Shown: positions 13,886 to 22,173, counted from the stretch's first letter. The stretch: DNA of 24,291 nt from Ruminococcus flavefaciens (GCA_004554385.1 SFMO01000187.1:1-24291), one strand, 5' to 3'. Program-made: numbers and translations. The notes: generated by a model not told the origin, from the letters alone.

Positions 13886-16492
13886 ATGGACAATAAAACA
13901 AAAAAGGCTTCACAAAAGCTCATCCCTGCCGACAATGAGCTTCGCATGAAACCACACAAGAAAAAGAAGAAAAAACACAGCAAAGGCTTCATCATCTTCA
14001 AAAAGCTGATGACCGTCATCGCTACCACACTTCTTTCGCTGCTTCTGGTCGTAATCATCACGGGTACTATCGTAAGTACTGCCCTGACCGTCTACGTCCT
14101 CAACTTCATGGACGATGCAACAAGCGTTACTCTTCAGCAGCTTGAATCCGGAAGCGATACCTACTTCTATGCAAACCACATCAACGAAGAGGGCGAGACC
14201 GAGCTCAAGGTCATCCACCATGTTCAGAACAATCAGCAGCGTATCCCCGTCAGCATAGACAGGATACCTCAGCACGTCCGCAACTGTTTTGTTTATACTG
14301 AGGACGAGCGTTTCTACGTTCACGACGGTGTTGACTACAAGCGTACATTCTCCGCTTTCCTCAATATGTTCCTGCACTTCTATGATACCAAGCAGGGTGG
14401 TTCGACTATCACTCAGCAGCTCATCAAGAACCTGTCAGGAGACGACAGACAGACTCCACAGCGTAAGATACGTGAGATCTTTGCGGCTATGCAGCTGGAA
14501 AAGACCTACTCAAAGGACGAGATACTGGAAGAGTACCTCAACTATATCGGCTTCGGAGGAGCTTACAACGGTATACAGCTCGCTTCGCTCCAGTACTTCG
14601 GAAAGAATGTTGAGGAGCTGACTATTCCTGAGGCGGCTGTTCTCGCAGCTATCCCGAAGAGCCCTGAGGATTACGGTCCATTTGCTTATTATCATCAGGA
14701 CAACGACCTTAAAAAGCCTCTTGTCAGCGACGGACGAGCTAATAACAAGCCCCGTCAGGAGTACGTTCTCTACAAGCTCTATGAAAACGGCGCTATAACA
14801 TTTGACGAGTATCAGGAGTATATCAAAACTCCTCTCATATACACCGACTCTCCCGAGTACCTCGCTGCTCACCCCGAGCTTACCGCCGAGGAGGAGATCG
14901 AAAAGCAGAAGTCCAACAGCTGGATACTGGACGCTGCCTACTTCGAGGCTATGGAAATCTTCAAGGAGAAGTACAACCTTGTTGACCAGTGGGATGCTCT
15001 CGATAAGATAAACAAGGGCGGCTACAGAATATATACCACCTACGACGAGAAGATGCAGGAGTACGTTGAAAACAGGCTCCTTGACATCAACAATATGGTA
15101 CCCGAGTACACCGTTAAAAAATGGGCAGATACAAATGGTGACGGACAGGCTGAGGAATACCTCCCCCATATCGCATTTGTTGCTATGAACTACGACGGCG
15201 AGCTGCTCTGTGCTGTCGGCAACGTCGGACCTAAGGTAGGTTCACTCGGTACAAACTACGCTGTACGTAAAGAAGACGGCCGTCAGATCGGTTCTACCGT
15301 AAAACCTTTAACAGCTTATGGCTATGGTATTGAAACAGGTAAGATACACTGGGGCTCCATAGAATACGACTCCAAGCTTCCGACAAGTGAAATTACAGGT
15401 GATGACGGTCAGCCATGGCCTAACAACTACATGGGCACAGGCGGAAAAGGTGCTCCTTTAAGGATATATCAGGCACTTCAGCAGTCATACAATACTGTTC
15501 CCGCACAGCTCTGCTATAAGTTCGGTCTTGACGAGGTATACAAGTTCGCCACCGAAAAGCTCGGACTTGAATTAGTCGCATATGATAAGGGCTACTCTCC
15601 TTTGTGTCTCGGCGGTCTCGACAAGGGCATCACCCTTGAAAACCTTGTAAACGCCTATATCCCATACGGAAATCAGGGTATCTACAACGAGGCTCACATC
15701 ATCACAAAGATAGAGGACAGCAGCCAGCAGATAATCTATCAGAACAACGGCAACCCGAGACAGGCTGTTTCAGACGAGACTGCATGGGTAATGAACAGAC
15801 TTCTCAAAAATGTTGTCGATAACGGTACAGGTCAAGCCGCTAAGCTCTATAATAAGGAAGTCTGCGGCAAAACAGGTACTACTCAGGACTGGTACGACGA
15901 AGTATTCGTCGGACTCACTCCCGATTTTGTCAGCGGTATGACAATGGGTTATAAGTACAAGCACCGGGACCTTGACCTTCAGGGCATTGTATCCGCTCAG
16001 ATATGGAAAAACATCATCGGCGATTACATCACAACAGAATACGCTGATACCTCTCCTTACTTCGAAAAGGTAAGCTCCGTAATCGAAGCACCTATGTGTA
16101 CTGCTACAGGCGGTATCGCAGGTCAGTACTGCGGCAAGGGCATTACAGGCTACTGGAAGTCGCAGACCACCGAGGATTACTCTCCTCCGTACTGCAGCGG
16201 CGCTCACGGCGGTGTATCATCATCCACACAGTCCACAACACAGGCTTCTGGTACATCAGGCAACACAACAGGCGGCGGAGCAGCAACAGGCGGTGCTGCA
16301 ACAGGCGGCGATGTCAGCGGCGGCGGTGCAGCAGCAGGCGGAGACGTTGGCGGCGGAGGCGTAGCAACTGGCGGTGACGTCGGCGGAGGCGCAGCAACCG
16401 GCGGTGATGTCGGAGGCGGTGCAGCAACCGGCGGTGACGTCGGAGGCGGTGCAGTCGGCGGCGGAGATGCCGGAGGCGGTGCAGCTGAATAA
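13886..16492 (+). CDS. Class A penicillin-binding protein (PBP1a-like), bifunctional
   Basis: An 868-residue cell-wall synthase, using the ATG at 13886. The N-terminal tail is very basic (KKKKKKHSKG), then one membrane anchor spans about residues 42-74. The GT51 glycosyltransferase domain shows EDERFYVHDGVD (E139 as catalytic glutamate), KQGGSTITQQL and the REIFAAMQLEKTYSKDEILEEYLN block. The transpeptidase carries STVK (S470-K473), SYN (534-536) and KTG (662-664). It polymerises and cross-links peptidoglycan at the outer membrane face. The loop DTNGDGQAEE near 415-424 resembles an EF-hand or dockerin calcium loop. From about residue 745 the tail is Ser/Thr-rich and then almost all Gly, Ala, Asp, Val and Thr, with 10-residue repeats. 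An alternative CTG start at 13862 would add eight residues. The RNA methyltransferase gene starts 17 bases downstream. Confidence 0.95.
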   Translation: MDNKTKKASQKLIPADNELRMKPHKKKKKKHSKGFIIFKKLMTVIATTLLSLLLVVIITGTIVSTALTVYVLNFMDDATSVTLQQLESGSDTYFYANHINEEGETELKVIHHVQNNQQRIPVSIDRIPQHVRNCFVYTEDERFYVHDGVDYKRTFSAFLNMFLHFYDTKQGGSTITQQLIKNLSGDDRQTPQRKIREIFAAMQLEKTYSKDEILEEYLNYIGFGGAYNGIQLASLQYFGKNVEELTIPEAAVLAAIPKSPEDYGPFAYYHQDNDLKKPLVSDGRANNKPRQEYVLYKLYENGAITFDEYQEYIKTPLIYTDSPEYLAAHPELTAEEEIEKQKSNSWILDAAYFEAMEIFKEKYNLVDQWDALDKINKGGYRIYTTYDEKMQEYVENRLLDINNMVPEYTVKKWADTNGDGQAEEYLPHIAFVAMNYDGELLCAVGNVGPKVGSLGTNYAVRKEDGRQIGSTVKPLTAYGYGIETGKIHWGSIEYDSKLPTSEITGDDGQPWPNNYMGTGGKGAPLRIYQALQQSYNTVPAQLCYKFGLDEVYKFATEKLGLELVAYDKGYSPLCLGGLDKGITLENLVNAYIPYGNQGIYNEAHIITKIEDSSQQIIYQNNGNPRQAVSDETAWVMNRLLKNVVDNGTGQAAKLYNKEVCGKTGTTQDWYDEVFVGLTPDFVSGMTMGYKYKHRDLDLQGIVSAQIWKNIIGDYITTEYADTSPYFEKVSSVIEAPMCTATGGIAGQYCGKGITGYWKSQTTEDYSPPYCSGAHGGVSSSTQSTTQASGTSGNTTGGGAATGGAATGGDVSGGGAAAGGDVGGGGVATGGDVGGGAATGGDVGGGAATGGDVGGGAVGGGDAGGGAAE
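16271..16486 (+). repeat. Glycine-rich tandem repeat within the penicillin-binding protein gene
   Basis: The 3' end encodes GGDVGGGAAT-type decapeptides. A 30-base unit beginning GGCGGTGAyGTC starts at 16370, 16400 and 16430, with more degenerate copies on both sides. Repeat numbers that change by whole units would keep the reading frame, so length differences between strains are likely. Confidence 0.9.
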
Positions 16493-16509
16493 TAATAACA
16501 GGTGATATT

Positions 16510-17625
16510 TTGAGCAGTAATATAAGATTATGCTGTCCATGCCACTTTGGTCTGGAAAGCGTACTGAAATACGAAATACAAAAAATAGGCGGCACTGACC
16601 TGAAGGTCAGCGACGGAAAAATAAGCTTCACGGGCGACGAGAATATCCTCGCCCGTGCTAATCTCTGCCTTTCAACTGCGGAGAGAGTACTTATCGAGCT
16701 TATAGAGTTCAGGGCTACCACCTTTGAGGAGCTTTTCCAGGGCGTAAGGGCTGTTGAGCTTGAACGCTACATCGGTCCTGAGGATGCATTTCCCGTAAAG
16801 GGCTACTCCCTCAACTCAGCACTGCACAGTGTTCCCGACTGTCAGTCCATAGTAAAAAAGGCTGCAGTGGAAAGACTCAAATCCAAGTACAGCATAAACT
16901 GGTTTGACGAGACAGGTCCAACGGTACAGATAAAGTTCAGTATCCTGAAGGACGTTGTATCACTTTATCTGGATACCAGCGGTGTGGGACTCCACAAGCG
17001 CGGCTACAGACGCAATTCCAATGCTGCTCCTATCAAGGAGACTCTTGCGGCAGGCATCATCGACCTTGCAAGAGTGCGCCCCGATTCCATAGTATGCGAC
17101 CCGTTCTGCGGAAGCGGTACTCTCCTTATCGAAGCGGCACTGAAGGCGCTGAAGATAGCTCCCGGTATCAACAGGCGCTTTGCAGCAGAAAAATGGAGCT
17201 CAATAGACTCACGCATCTGGCAGGAGGAGCGCAAAAGAGCCATAGACAATGTCGACCGCAGTGCTGAATTCCACGGCATAGGCGCCGACATTGACGACGC
17301 TGCTGTTGCTCTCACTCTCGATAACGCCCACAAGGCAGGTATCAAGTCCAGACTTACTATCGAGCAGGCTGACATCACAAAGTTCGTTCAGCCCGAAAAT
17401 TCCATAGTTATCTGCAATCCTCCCTATGGTGAGAGACTTCTTGAGCTGAGAGAGGCTGAGGACATATACCGCAAAATGGGCAGAGTCCTCGGAAAGGGCG
17501 GCAGTAAGCAGAGCTACATCATCTCCCCTCATGAGGAGTTTGAAAGGTTCTTCGGCTCAGAAGCCCACAAGCGCAGAAAGCTCTATAATGGCATGATAAA
17601 GTGCCAGCTGTATATGTATTTCTGA
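16510..17625 (+). CDS. Class I SAM-dependent rRNA methyltransferase, THUMP/RlmL type
   Basis: A 371-residue cytoplasmic enzyme beginning with TTG. The N-terminal half carries a THUMP-like RNA-binding domain (about residues 4-155). The methyltransferase part has SAM motif I DPFCGSGTLLIEAAL near residues 197-211 and the catalytic NPPYGERL near 304-311, which indicates methylation of an amino group on RNA. It resembles Bacillus YpsC and the N-terminal RlmL part that methylates a guanine of 23S rRNA; the exact target is inferred. An AGGTGAT sequence lies just before the TTG, and no better start is seen. It starts 17 bases after the penicillin-binding protein stop, so the two are probably co-transcribed. 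Confidence 0.9.
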   Translation: MSSNIRLCCPCHFGLESVLKYEIQKIGGTDLKVSDGKISFTGDENILARANLCLSTAERVLIELIEFRATTFEELFQGVRAVELERYIGPEDAFPVKGYSLNSALHSVPDCQSIVKKAAVERLKSKYSINWFDETGPTVQIKFSILKDVVSLYLDTSGVGLHKRGYRRNSNAAPIKETLAAGIIDLARVRPDSIVCDPFCGSGTLLIEAALKALKIAPGINRRFAAEKWSSIDSRIWQEERKRAIDNVDRSAEFHGIGADIDDAAVALTLDNAHKAGIKSRLTIEQADITKFVQPENSIVICNPPYGERLLELREAEDIYRKMGRVLGKGGSKQSYIISPHEEFERFFGSEAHKRRKLYNGMIKCQLYMYF

Positions 17626-17652
17626 TAAGTTAAGCAGCAATAAACCAACAAA

Positions 17653-17820
17653 GGGATTCCAAAGGGTTCACAACCCTTTGGTCAGGTCAAGGGCTGACAG
17701 CCCTTGCAGGGTTCGGGGCAGCGCCCCGAATTCGTCAGGCGCTCCGCAAGGGTGAATTTCAAAAAACAGTCCGGTGGACTGTTTTTGAAAGAGGGACGCC
17801 CTGCAAGTGAGGGCGTTCCC
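17653..17820. repeat. Multi-hairpin intergenic element
   Basis: Five hairpins stand in a row between the methyltransferase and comF. They are CCAAAGGG/CCCTTTGG (17659-17681), CAAGGGCT/AGCCCTTG (17688-17706), TTCGGGGC/GCCCCGAA (17712-17730), AAAAACAGTCC/GGACTGTTTTT (17762-17786), and GGGACGCCCT with AGGGCGTTCCC (17793-17820). The first 14 bases, GGGATTCCAAAGGG, recur exactly at 24165. No open reading frame is supported. It looks like a dispersed palindromic repeat rather than ordinary leader sequence. Confidence 0.75.
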
Positions 17821-17839
17821 TTTTGAAAATATAAAAACA

Positions 17840-17864
17840 AAAGCTCCGTTTATTACGGAGCTTT
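17840..17864. terminator. Hairpin before comF, possibly a terminator
   Basis: AAAGCTCCG and CGGAGCTTT form a 9-bp stem with a 7-base loop, 16 bases before the comF start. In the plus direction only TTTAAATTT follows; in the minus direction the T-rich tract is better. It may end plus transcription from the methyltransferase gene or trap readthrough from the other side. Confidence 0.5.
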
Positions 17865-17880
17865 AAATTTAGGTGATGAT

Positions 17881-18549
17881 ATGAGATATTTATGGAAAAG
17901 GCGACTTCTCCACCTGTTCTTTCCCACGCGCTGTCCCGTCTGCGGTGATATTATCGGCGCTATGGACTGCTTCTGCGGCGAATGTTCGGGAAAACTCACA
18001 GCATACAGCGGCAGCTTCTGCATTGATGGCGCGGACAGCTTCACTGCGGCTTTTGTATACGACGAGAACATAAAGCCTGCTGTATTTCTTCTGAAGGACG
18101 GAACTGACGGCAACGCCTCCTATGCTCTCGGAAGCTTTCTTGCCGAAAAACTCAGGGCAGACGGCACAGACAAGAGAACCGACGTGATAGTTCCTGCTCC
18201 CATGCACAGAAGGGACATCCGCAGACGCGGCTTCAATCAGTCGTTACTGATAGCCCGTGAGGTGAGCAGGCTGCTTGGTATCCCCGTTGAGGAAAAAGCC
18301 ATTGCAAAGTCACGTCATACACGATCACAGAAGGAACTGAGCCGTGTAAGCAGAACGGTAAATCTCAGAGATGCATTCACAGCTTCTCCCGACATCAAGG
18401 GCAGGAACATACTGCTCATCGACGACGTCTGCACCACGGGAAGTACTCTCCGCGAGATAACAGCCGCACTGAAAAAGGCAGGTGCTGCTTCTGTTCACTG
18501 CGCCTGCTGCTGTAAAACTCCTCAGCAAAAATATGAATCAGAAAGCTGA
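17881..18549 (+). CDS. ComF-family phosphoribosyltransferase-like protein
   Basis: A 222-residue ComFC-like protein. An N-terminal zinc ribbon is marked by CPVC near residues 18-21 and CGEC near 32-35. The C-terminal half is a type I phosphoribosyltransferase fold, with FNQSLLIA and the PRPP-like loop ILLIDDVCTTGSTL near residues 180-193. The family supports DNA uptake or plasmid/repair functions in competence, but many members occur where no competence is known. No comFA helicase gene is next to it in this window. The start follows AGGTGAT, and a strong terminator follows (18571-18605). Confidence 0.92.
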   Translation: MRYLWKRRLLHLFFPTRCPVCGDIIGAMDCFCGECSGKLTAYSGSFCIDGADSFTAAFVYDENIKPAVFLLKDGTDGNASYALGSFLAEKLRADGTDKRTDVIVPAPMHRRDIRRRGFNQSLLIAREVSRLLGIPVEEKAIAKSRHTRSQKELSRVSRTVNLRDAFTASPDIKGRNILLIDDVCTTGSTLREITAALKKAGAASVHCACCCKTPQQKYESES

Positions 18550-18570
18550 ATACCTCCAGAAAAGGGAAAT

Positions 18571-18605
18571 GCGCCGCAGTATTTGGGATACTGTGGCGCT
18601 TTTTG
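18571..18605 (+). terminator. Intrinsic terminator of comF
   Basis: GCGCCGCAGTAT and ATACTGTGGCGC form a 12-bp stem with one G-T pair around a 5-base loop, followed by TTTTT on the plus strand. Confidence 0.92.
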
Positions 18606-18611
18606 AGAAAA

Positions 18612-18664
18612 GGATCAGAATGATCCGAAGCCGTCTTGCGGCAATACTGCTGCCGCAAGACGGC
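18612..18664. terminator. Two further hairpins between convergent genes
   Basis: A small GGATCA/TGATCC hairpin (18612-18626) precedes a 14-bp perfect stem, GCCGTCTTGCGGCA/TGCCGCAAGACGGC (18630-18664 span) with a 7-base loop and ATTTTC after it on plus. On minus it follows the stop of the Cthe_2159-like gene at 18690 and may end its transcript, though the T-run is poor in that direction. Confidence 0.6.
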
Positions 18665-18689
18665 ATTTTCTCGTATTGCTCTTATTTGA

Positions 18690-21600
18690 TTATTTGATAG
18701 CAGTGCCGCCTGTCAGCGTACCGCCGTAAGCGGCAAGCTGAGTCTGGTCAACCTGCTGAAAGTATGTCGAACCGCTGAGAGTTCCGCCTGTATAGAAGGA
18801 AGCTCCCGATGTGCCTGTGCCGCCTGCCTTCAGCTGGCTGACAGCCTTGTCAACTATAAATGAAACTATTACCTTTCCGTCGCTGCCCACAAGGGAAAGC
18901 CTTGTGTCTGCGCTTACGGAAGAGCTCTTGGATACAGATGCAGTCATTTCGCTGCCGCCCATGCTCATACCGCCTGACGGACAGTTGGACACCCATGTTC
19001 CGCCGTTTACCTTGATAGTGCTGCCGCCGTCACCGCAGTCAAAGGGCTCATTGCCGTTTGAAACGAAGCAGCCGCCGTTTATCTCGATATTACCGTTGGA
19101 ATCAAAGCCGTCGTGGTCGCCGTTGGCTACATTGACTATTGCAAAGCCGCCGTTGAACTGCATGAGGTAGTCTCCCGAGCTGCCGCCGAAGCCGCCGCCT
19201 CCGAAGCCTCCTCCGCCCTGACCCCAGGGCATACCTGTATTGCCGCCGCCTGAACCGTCGCTGCCGCCTGCTGCATTGAAGCCGTCGTCAGTTGAGTTCA
19301 CGATGACAGAACCGCTGTTCTGGTAAATTTTCTGAGCCTCGATACCCTCGTAGCACTTTTCGGCGTAAATAACGATATCATCGTATTTGCCGCTGTCCTT
19401 TGTGCCGATAGTGAGAGTATGGTCTGCGTGAGCACCGTCGTCAGCAGATGAGAGTTTTATCTCTCCCCCTGTCAGCGTCATATCTCCGCCGCAGTGCATA
19501 CAGTCATCGGAAGAATCGATGCTGAGCTTACCGCCGCTTATGCTGATATTGCCGACGCTCTGCCATGCAGTGCCTGCTTCGTCATAAAGACCTACAGCCT
19601 TTATGCCCTTTGCGGATATATCGGTTTTATTGGAGTTTCCGTCCATTCCGAAGCCTCCGCCTCCTCCGCCGGGTCTGCCCCAGCCGCCCTGATTGCCGCC
19701 GCCTGTGTTTGTGCCGCTGCCTGTGTAGGAGCTGCCCTCATAGGTCTTTATGGTCAGGTCGCCGCCGCTCATATCAAAGAACTGCTCAGCTGAGATACCG
19801 TCTGCGTAGGATTCAATATTTATAGTACCGCCGTTGACAGCAACAACGCCCAGCTGCTTTGCTGTTGAAGAAGCCTCTGTGGCAGTTGCCTTGATGCCGT
19901 CGCCTGCTTTTGTCTTTACTGTAACGGAGAGATTTGAGTAATCCACCTCTGTTCCGTCTGATGAGGTATTGCCGATAGTAACACTGTCCTTGCCGCGGAT
20001 ACCGTCGTCAGCAGCGTTTACCACCAGTGTGCCGTTGTATATCCTGATATCGTCCTTTCCGACGATACCGTCCGCAGCATTGCCGTTTACCGTAAGCTTG
20101 CCCTTACCCTTGAACTTTATATCGTCCTTGGAGTAGACAGCTCCGGTATCGCCGTCTGCGTTGGTGTAGCTTTCGCCGTCAGAAATAGTGTTTTCAGTGC
20201 CGTTCTTAGCGACAATTATCACCTCGTCTGCGATAGATGCTACATATATAGGAGAATTTTCAGTGTTTGTAAGGCTCATGCCGCTGAGATCGAGCTCAAC
20301 GACGCCGTCGGGATAAACAGTCTTGTCTACGTCAACAACAATCTGTCCGCCAGTCATCTCGCCGGTTACTGTAAAAACACCGGGCTGAGATATAGTGCAG
20401 ATATTGTTTTCCACCTTTGCCTCGGAAGAAGCATTAGTTGCCATACCCGAATCGGAAAGAGTGATCGTAAGACTGTCCGGAGACTGTGCCGGTGCGGGAA
20501 CTACATCGCTTTTGGAAAGTCCTGCGGGATCAACATTATCGAAAACACTAACGTAAGGTGCGAGCTGGAACAATGTCTGCTTACCGTCGGTGTGGGTTAT
20601 CAGATTGCCTGTAGAGAGGTTTTTAAGGACTCCCGAACGCATTCCGTTTATATTTGGATCTCCGCTTATAAGCACATATTTGTACTTCTTGGTGAATTCT
20701 ATCTTGCTTCCGCCGCTTATAGCGTTAGCCTTTTTCCATGTACCGTCCTTTGTGTTAGTCGGGTCAGCGATGCAGTTGAGAAGCACTGTTGTCTGCGAAG
20801 CTGTAAGTATCTTCTGATCTGCCTGATTATCAGTAGCTGTAGCGTATACGATACCGCCTGTGATATTGATGCCTGTAACTGCGGTAAGTCCGCGGTCACC
20901 GCCTGCATTAAGGTATCCGCCGCTGATGTCGATAGTGGTCTCAGCCTGTACAGCGTCATTGCCTGCCTTGACATCGGCAGAACCGCCCTCAAAAGCAACA
21001 GCGTCTTTTGTGGACTTGATACCGTCGCCTGTAGCGTCAATGGTAACTGTACCGCTTTTTATGGTAATTGACTGCTTTGCCTTAAGGCCGTCAGTCTTGC
21101 TTTCAGAGTTATTTGTGGTAATATTTATCTTACCGCCGTTTATCTTGATGTCGTTATTACACGAAACAGCGTCCTGGGTATTGGCTGTGATATTCAGCAC
21201 ACCATTGCCCTTTTCTCCGCCCTTGATAGTGATGTCATCCTTGGCTTCGATAACGGCAGCCTTCAGGAAGTCACCTGCATAGGCTGTATCTCCGTCTGTA
21301 ATGGTATTCTCTGTATCATCAGCTATATTGATAGATGTATTTTCTGCATTGGTAACGAGTATCGCCGGAGCGCTCTTGCCTGTGATATTGACTCCGTTGA
21401 GGAATATCTTGACAGTTTCGGCATCAGCGGTCTCATCGGGGATATTGACGTTTATCTGACCGTCATCGAGAGTACCGTCGATATAGAACTCTCCCGAATG
21501 GGTGATAGTTACTGTAGTTCCCTCGACTGTGGCATTTTCGCCCTCTACTGTAATAGAAGTATTCTTGAGATGTATCTTTGTAGCGTCTGCGGCAGGCTGC

Positions 21601-21950
21601 TCGTTTGATTTACCGCTGCTGAGCTCACCCTTGCCAAGAAGGAACATCTGTATTGCAAGAGCATCATCTGTGGAAACACCGTCAGCCTTGCCGTTGCAGT
21701 CTGCATTCTTCCAGCCCTGCTCTGTGATTGCGTGGGTGTCGCTTCCGCCCATGCCGTACTTATTCGGGTTTGCCATTGCCTGCATGATGAGCACTACGTC
21801 GGACATATCGATAGAACCGTCGCAGTTTGCGTCGCCAACGACCGTTGAAGCTGCTGTTTCTGCCGCATAGCTGACAGCAGGAAGTGCCGCAGCTGCGATG
21901 CAGGCAGCCGAAAGCCCGGCAAAGAGCTTTTTCAAGCCATTGTTTCTCAT
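18690..21950 (-). CDS. Secreted dockerin protein with two Cthe_2159-like carbohydrate-binding beta-helix modules
   Basis: A 1086-residue secreted protein without any glycosidase motif. The signal peptide ends near SYA at residue 29. A dockerin sits at the N-terminus (about 39-108) with two intact calcium loops, GDANCDGSIDMSD and ADCNGKADGVSTDD. Two homologous regions follow, about 125-430 and 495-1060. Both start with an SGEFYIDGTLDDG / PGVFTVTGEMTGG type strand, then many short beta-helix turns (KDDITIKGG, NGGKINITT, SSDDCMHCGG, SADDGAH). This matches the Cthe_2159 (DUF4353) family, beta-helix proteins reported to bind polysaccharide. Gly-rich insertions (GGGGGGFG, GGGFGGGG) interrupt the second copy. 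It should be a non-catalytic cellulosome subunit. The start at 21950 follows AAGGAG; an earlier in-frame start at 21998 lacks a ribosome site. Confidence 0.9.
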   Translation of the reverse strand: MRNNGLKKLFAGLSAACIAAAALPAVSYAAETAASTVVGDANCDGSIDMSDVVLIMQAMANPNKYGMGGSDTHAITEQGWKNADCNGKADGVSTDDALAIQMFLLGKGELSSGKSNEQPAADATKIHLKNTSITVEGENATVEGTTVTITHSGEFYIDGTLDDGQINVNIPDETADAETVKIFLNGVNITGKSAPAILVTNAENTSINIADDTENTITDGDTAYAGDFLKAAVIEAKDDITIKGGEKGNGVLNITANTQDAVSCNNDIKINGGKINITTNNSESKTDGLKAKQSITIKSGTVTIDATGDGIKSTKDAVAFEGGSADVKAGNDAVQAETTIDISGGYLNAGGDRGLTAVTGINITGGIVYATATDNQADQKILTASQTTVLLNCIADPTNTKDGTWKKANAISGGSKIEFTKKYKYVLISGDPNINGMRSGVLKNLSTGNLITHTDGKQTLFQLAPYVSVFDNVDPAGLSKSDVVPAPAQSPDSLTITLSDSGMATNASSEAKVENNICTISQPGVFTVTGEMTGGQIVVDVDKTVYPDGVVELDLSGMSLTNTENSPIYVASIADEVIIVAKNGTENTISDGESYTNADGDTGAVYSKDDIKFKGKGKLTVNGNAADGIVGKDDIRIYNGTLVVNAADDGIRGKDSVTIGNTSSDGTEVDYSNLSVTVKTKAGDGIKATATEASSTAKQLGVVAVNGGTINIESYADGISAEQFFDMSGGDLTIKTYEGSSYTGSGTNTGGGNQGGWGRPGGGGGGFGMDGNSNKTDISAKGIKAVGLYDEAGTAWQSVGNISISGGKLSIDSSDDCMHCGGDMTLTGGEIKLSSADDGAHADHTLTIGTKDSGKYDDIVIYAEKCYEGIEAQKIYQNSGSVIVNSTDDGFNAAGGSDGSGGGNTGMPWGQGGGGFGGGGFGGSSGDYLMQFNGGFAIVNVANGDHDGFDSNGNIEINGGCFVSNGNEPFDCGDGGSTIKVNGGTWVSNCPSGGMSMGGSEMTASVSKSSSVSADTRLSLVGSDGKVIVSFIVDKAVSQLKAGGTGTSGASFYTGGTLSGSTYFQQVDQTQLAAYGGTLTGGTAIK

Positions 21951-22023
21951 AAATATCAAACTCCTTAATTTTAATATCACCTTATTTTTCATAACCAACC
22001 CATATAATTCATCTTACGGGTAT

Positions 22024-22078
22024 ATTATAAAATGGTCACCTTAAAATAATCTTAAAATTCCCTTAATTTGTCTTTAAG
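22024..22078 (-). promoter_or_regulatory. Activator-type promoter with four 11-bp direct repeats
   Basis: On the minus strand, four consecutive 11-base units each carry TTAA at the same place: CTTAAAGACAA (22068-22078), ATTAAGGGAAT (22057-22067), TTTAAGATTAT (22046-22056) and TTTAAGGTGAC (22035-22045). A TATAAT (22024-22029) follows 5 bases later, and there is no -35 consensus in front of it because the repeats take its place. Direct repeats with 11-bp phasing at this position are the classic layout of OmpR/PhoB-family activator sites. Confidence 0.55.
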
Positions 22079-22110
22079 ATTACTATTTAGCGACTGCTAA
22101 GGTTATTTAA

Positions 22111-22139
22111 ATTATAGCAAATGTTATAATTAATGTCAA
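22111..22139 (-). promoter_or_regulatory. Consensus sigma-A promoter for the dockerin protein gene
   Basis: -35 TTGACA (22134-22139) and -10 TATAAT (22111-22116) with a 17-base spacer, minus strand. Its transcript would have a leader of about 155 bases that reads through the 11-bp repeats at 22035-22078. Confidence 0.85.
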
Positions 22140-22173
22140 CATTCAGATATGTCTTAGTAAAAAATAAAACTAT

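Noticed and set aside
16271..16486. Repeat array considered as CRISPR or a minisatellite outside genes
   Set aside because: The units have no spacers and stay in frame with the PBP; they encode a Gly-rich tail.
16256..16721. Cys/Ala-rich and Arg/Leu-rich open frames opposite the PBP tail
   Set aside because: They are translations of the opposite strand of the glycine repeat and have no start signals.
17653..17864. Multi-hairpin region considered as an IS remnant or tRNA cluster
   Set aside because: No transposase fragment, cloverleaf or CCA end is recognisable; only palindromes are visible.
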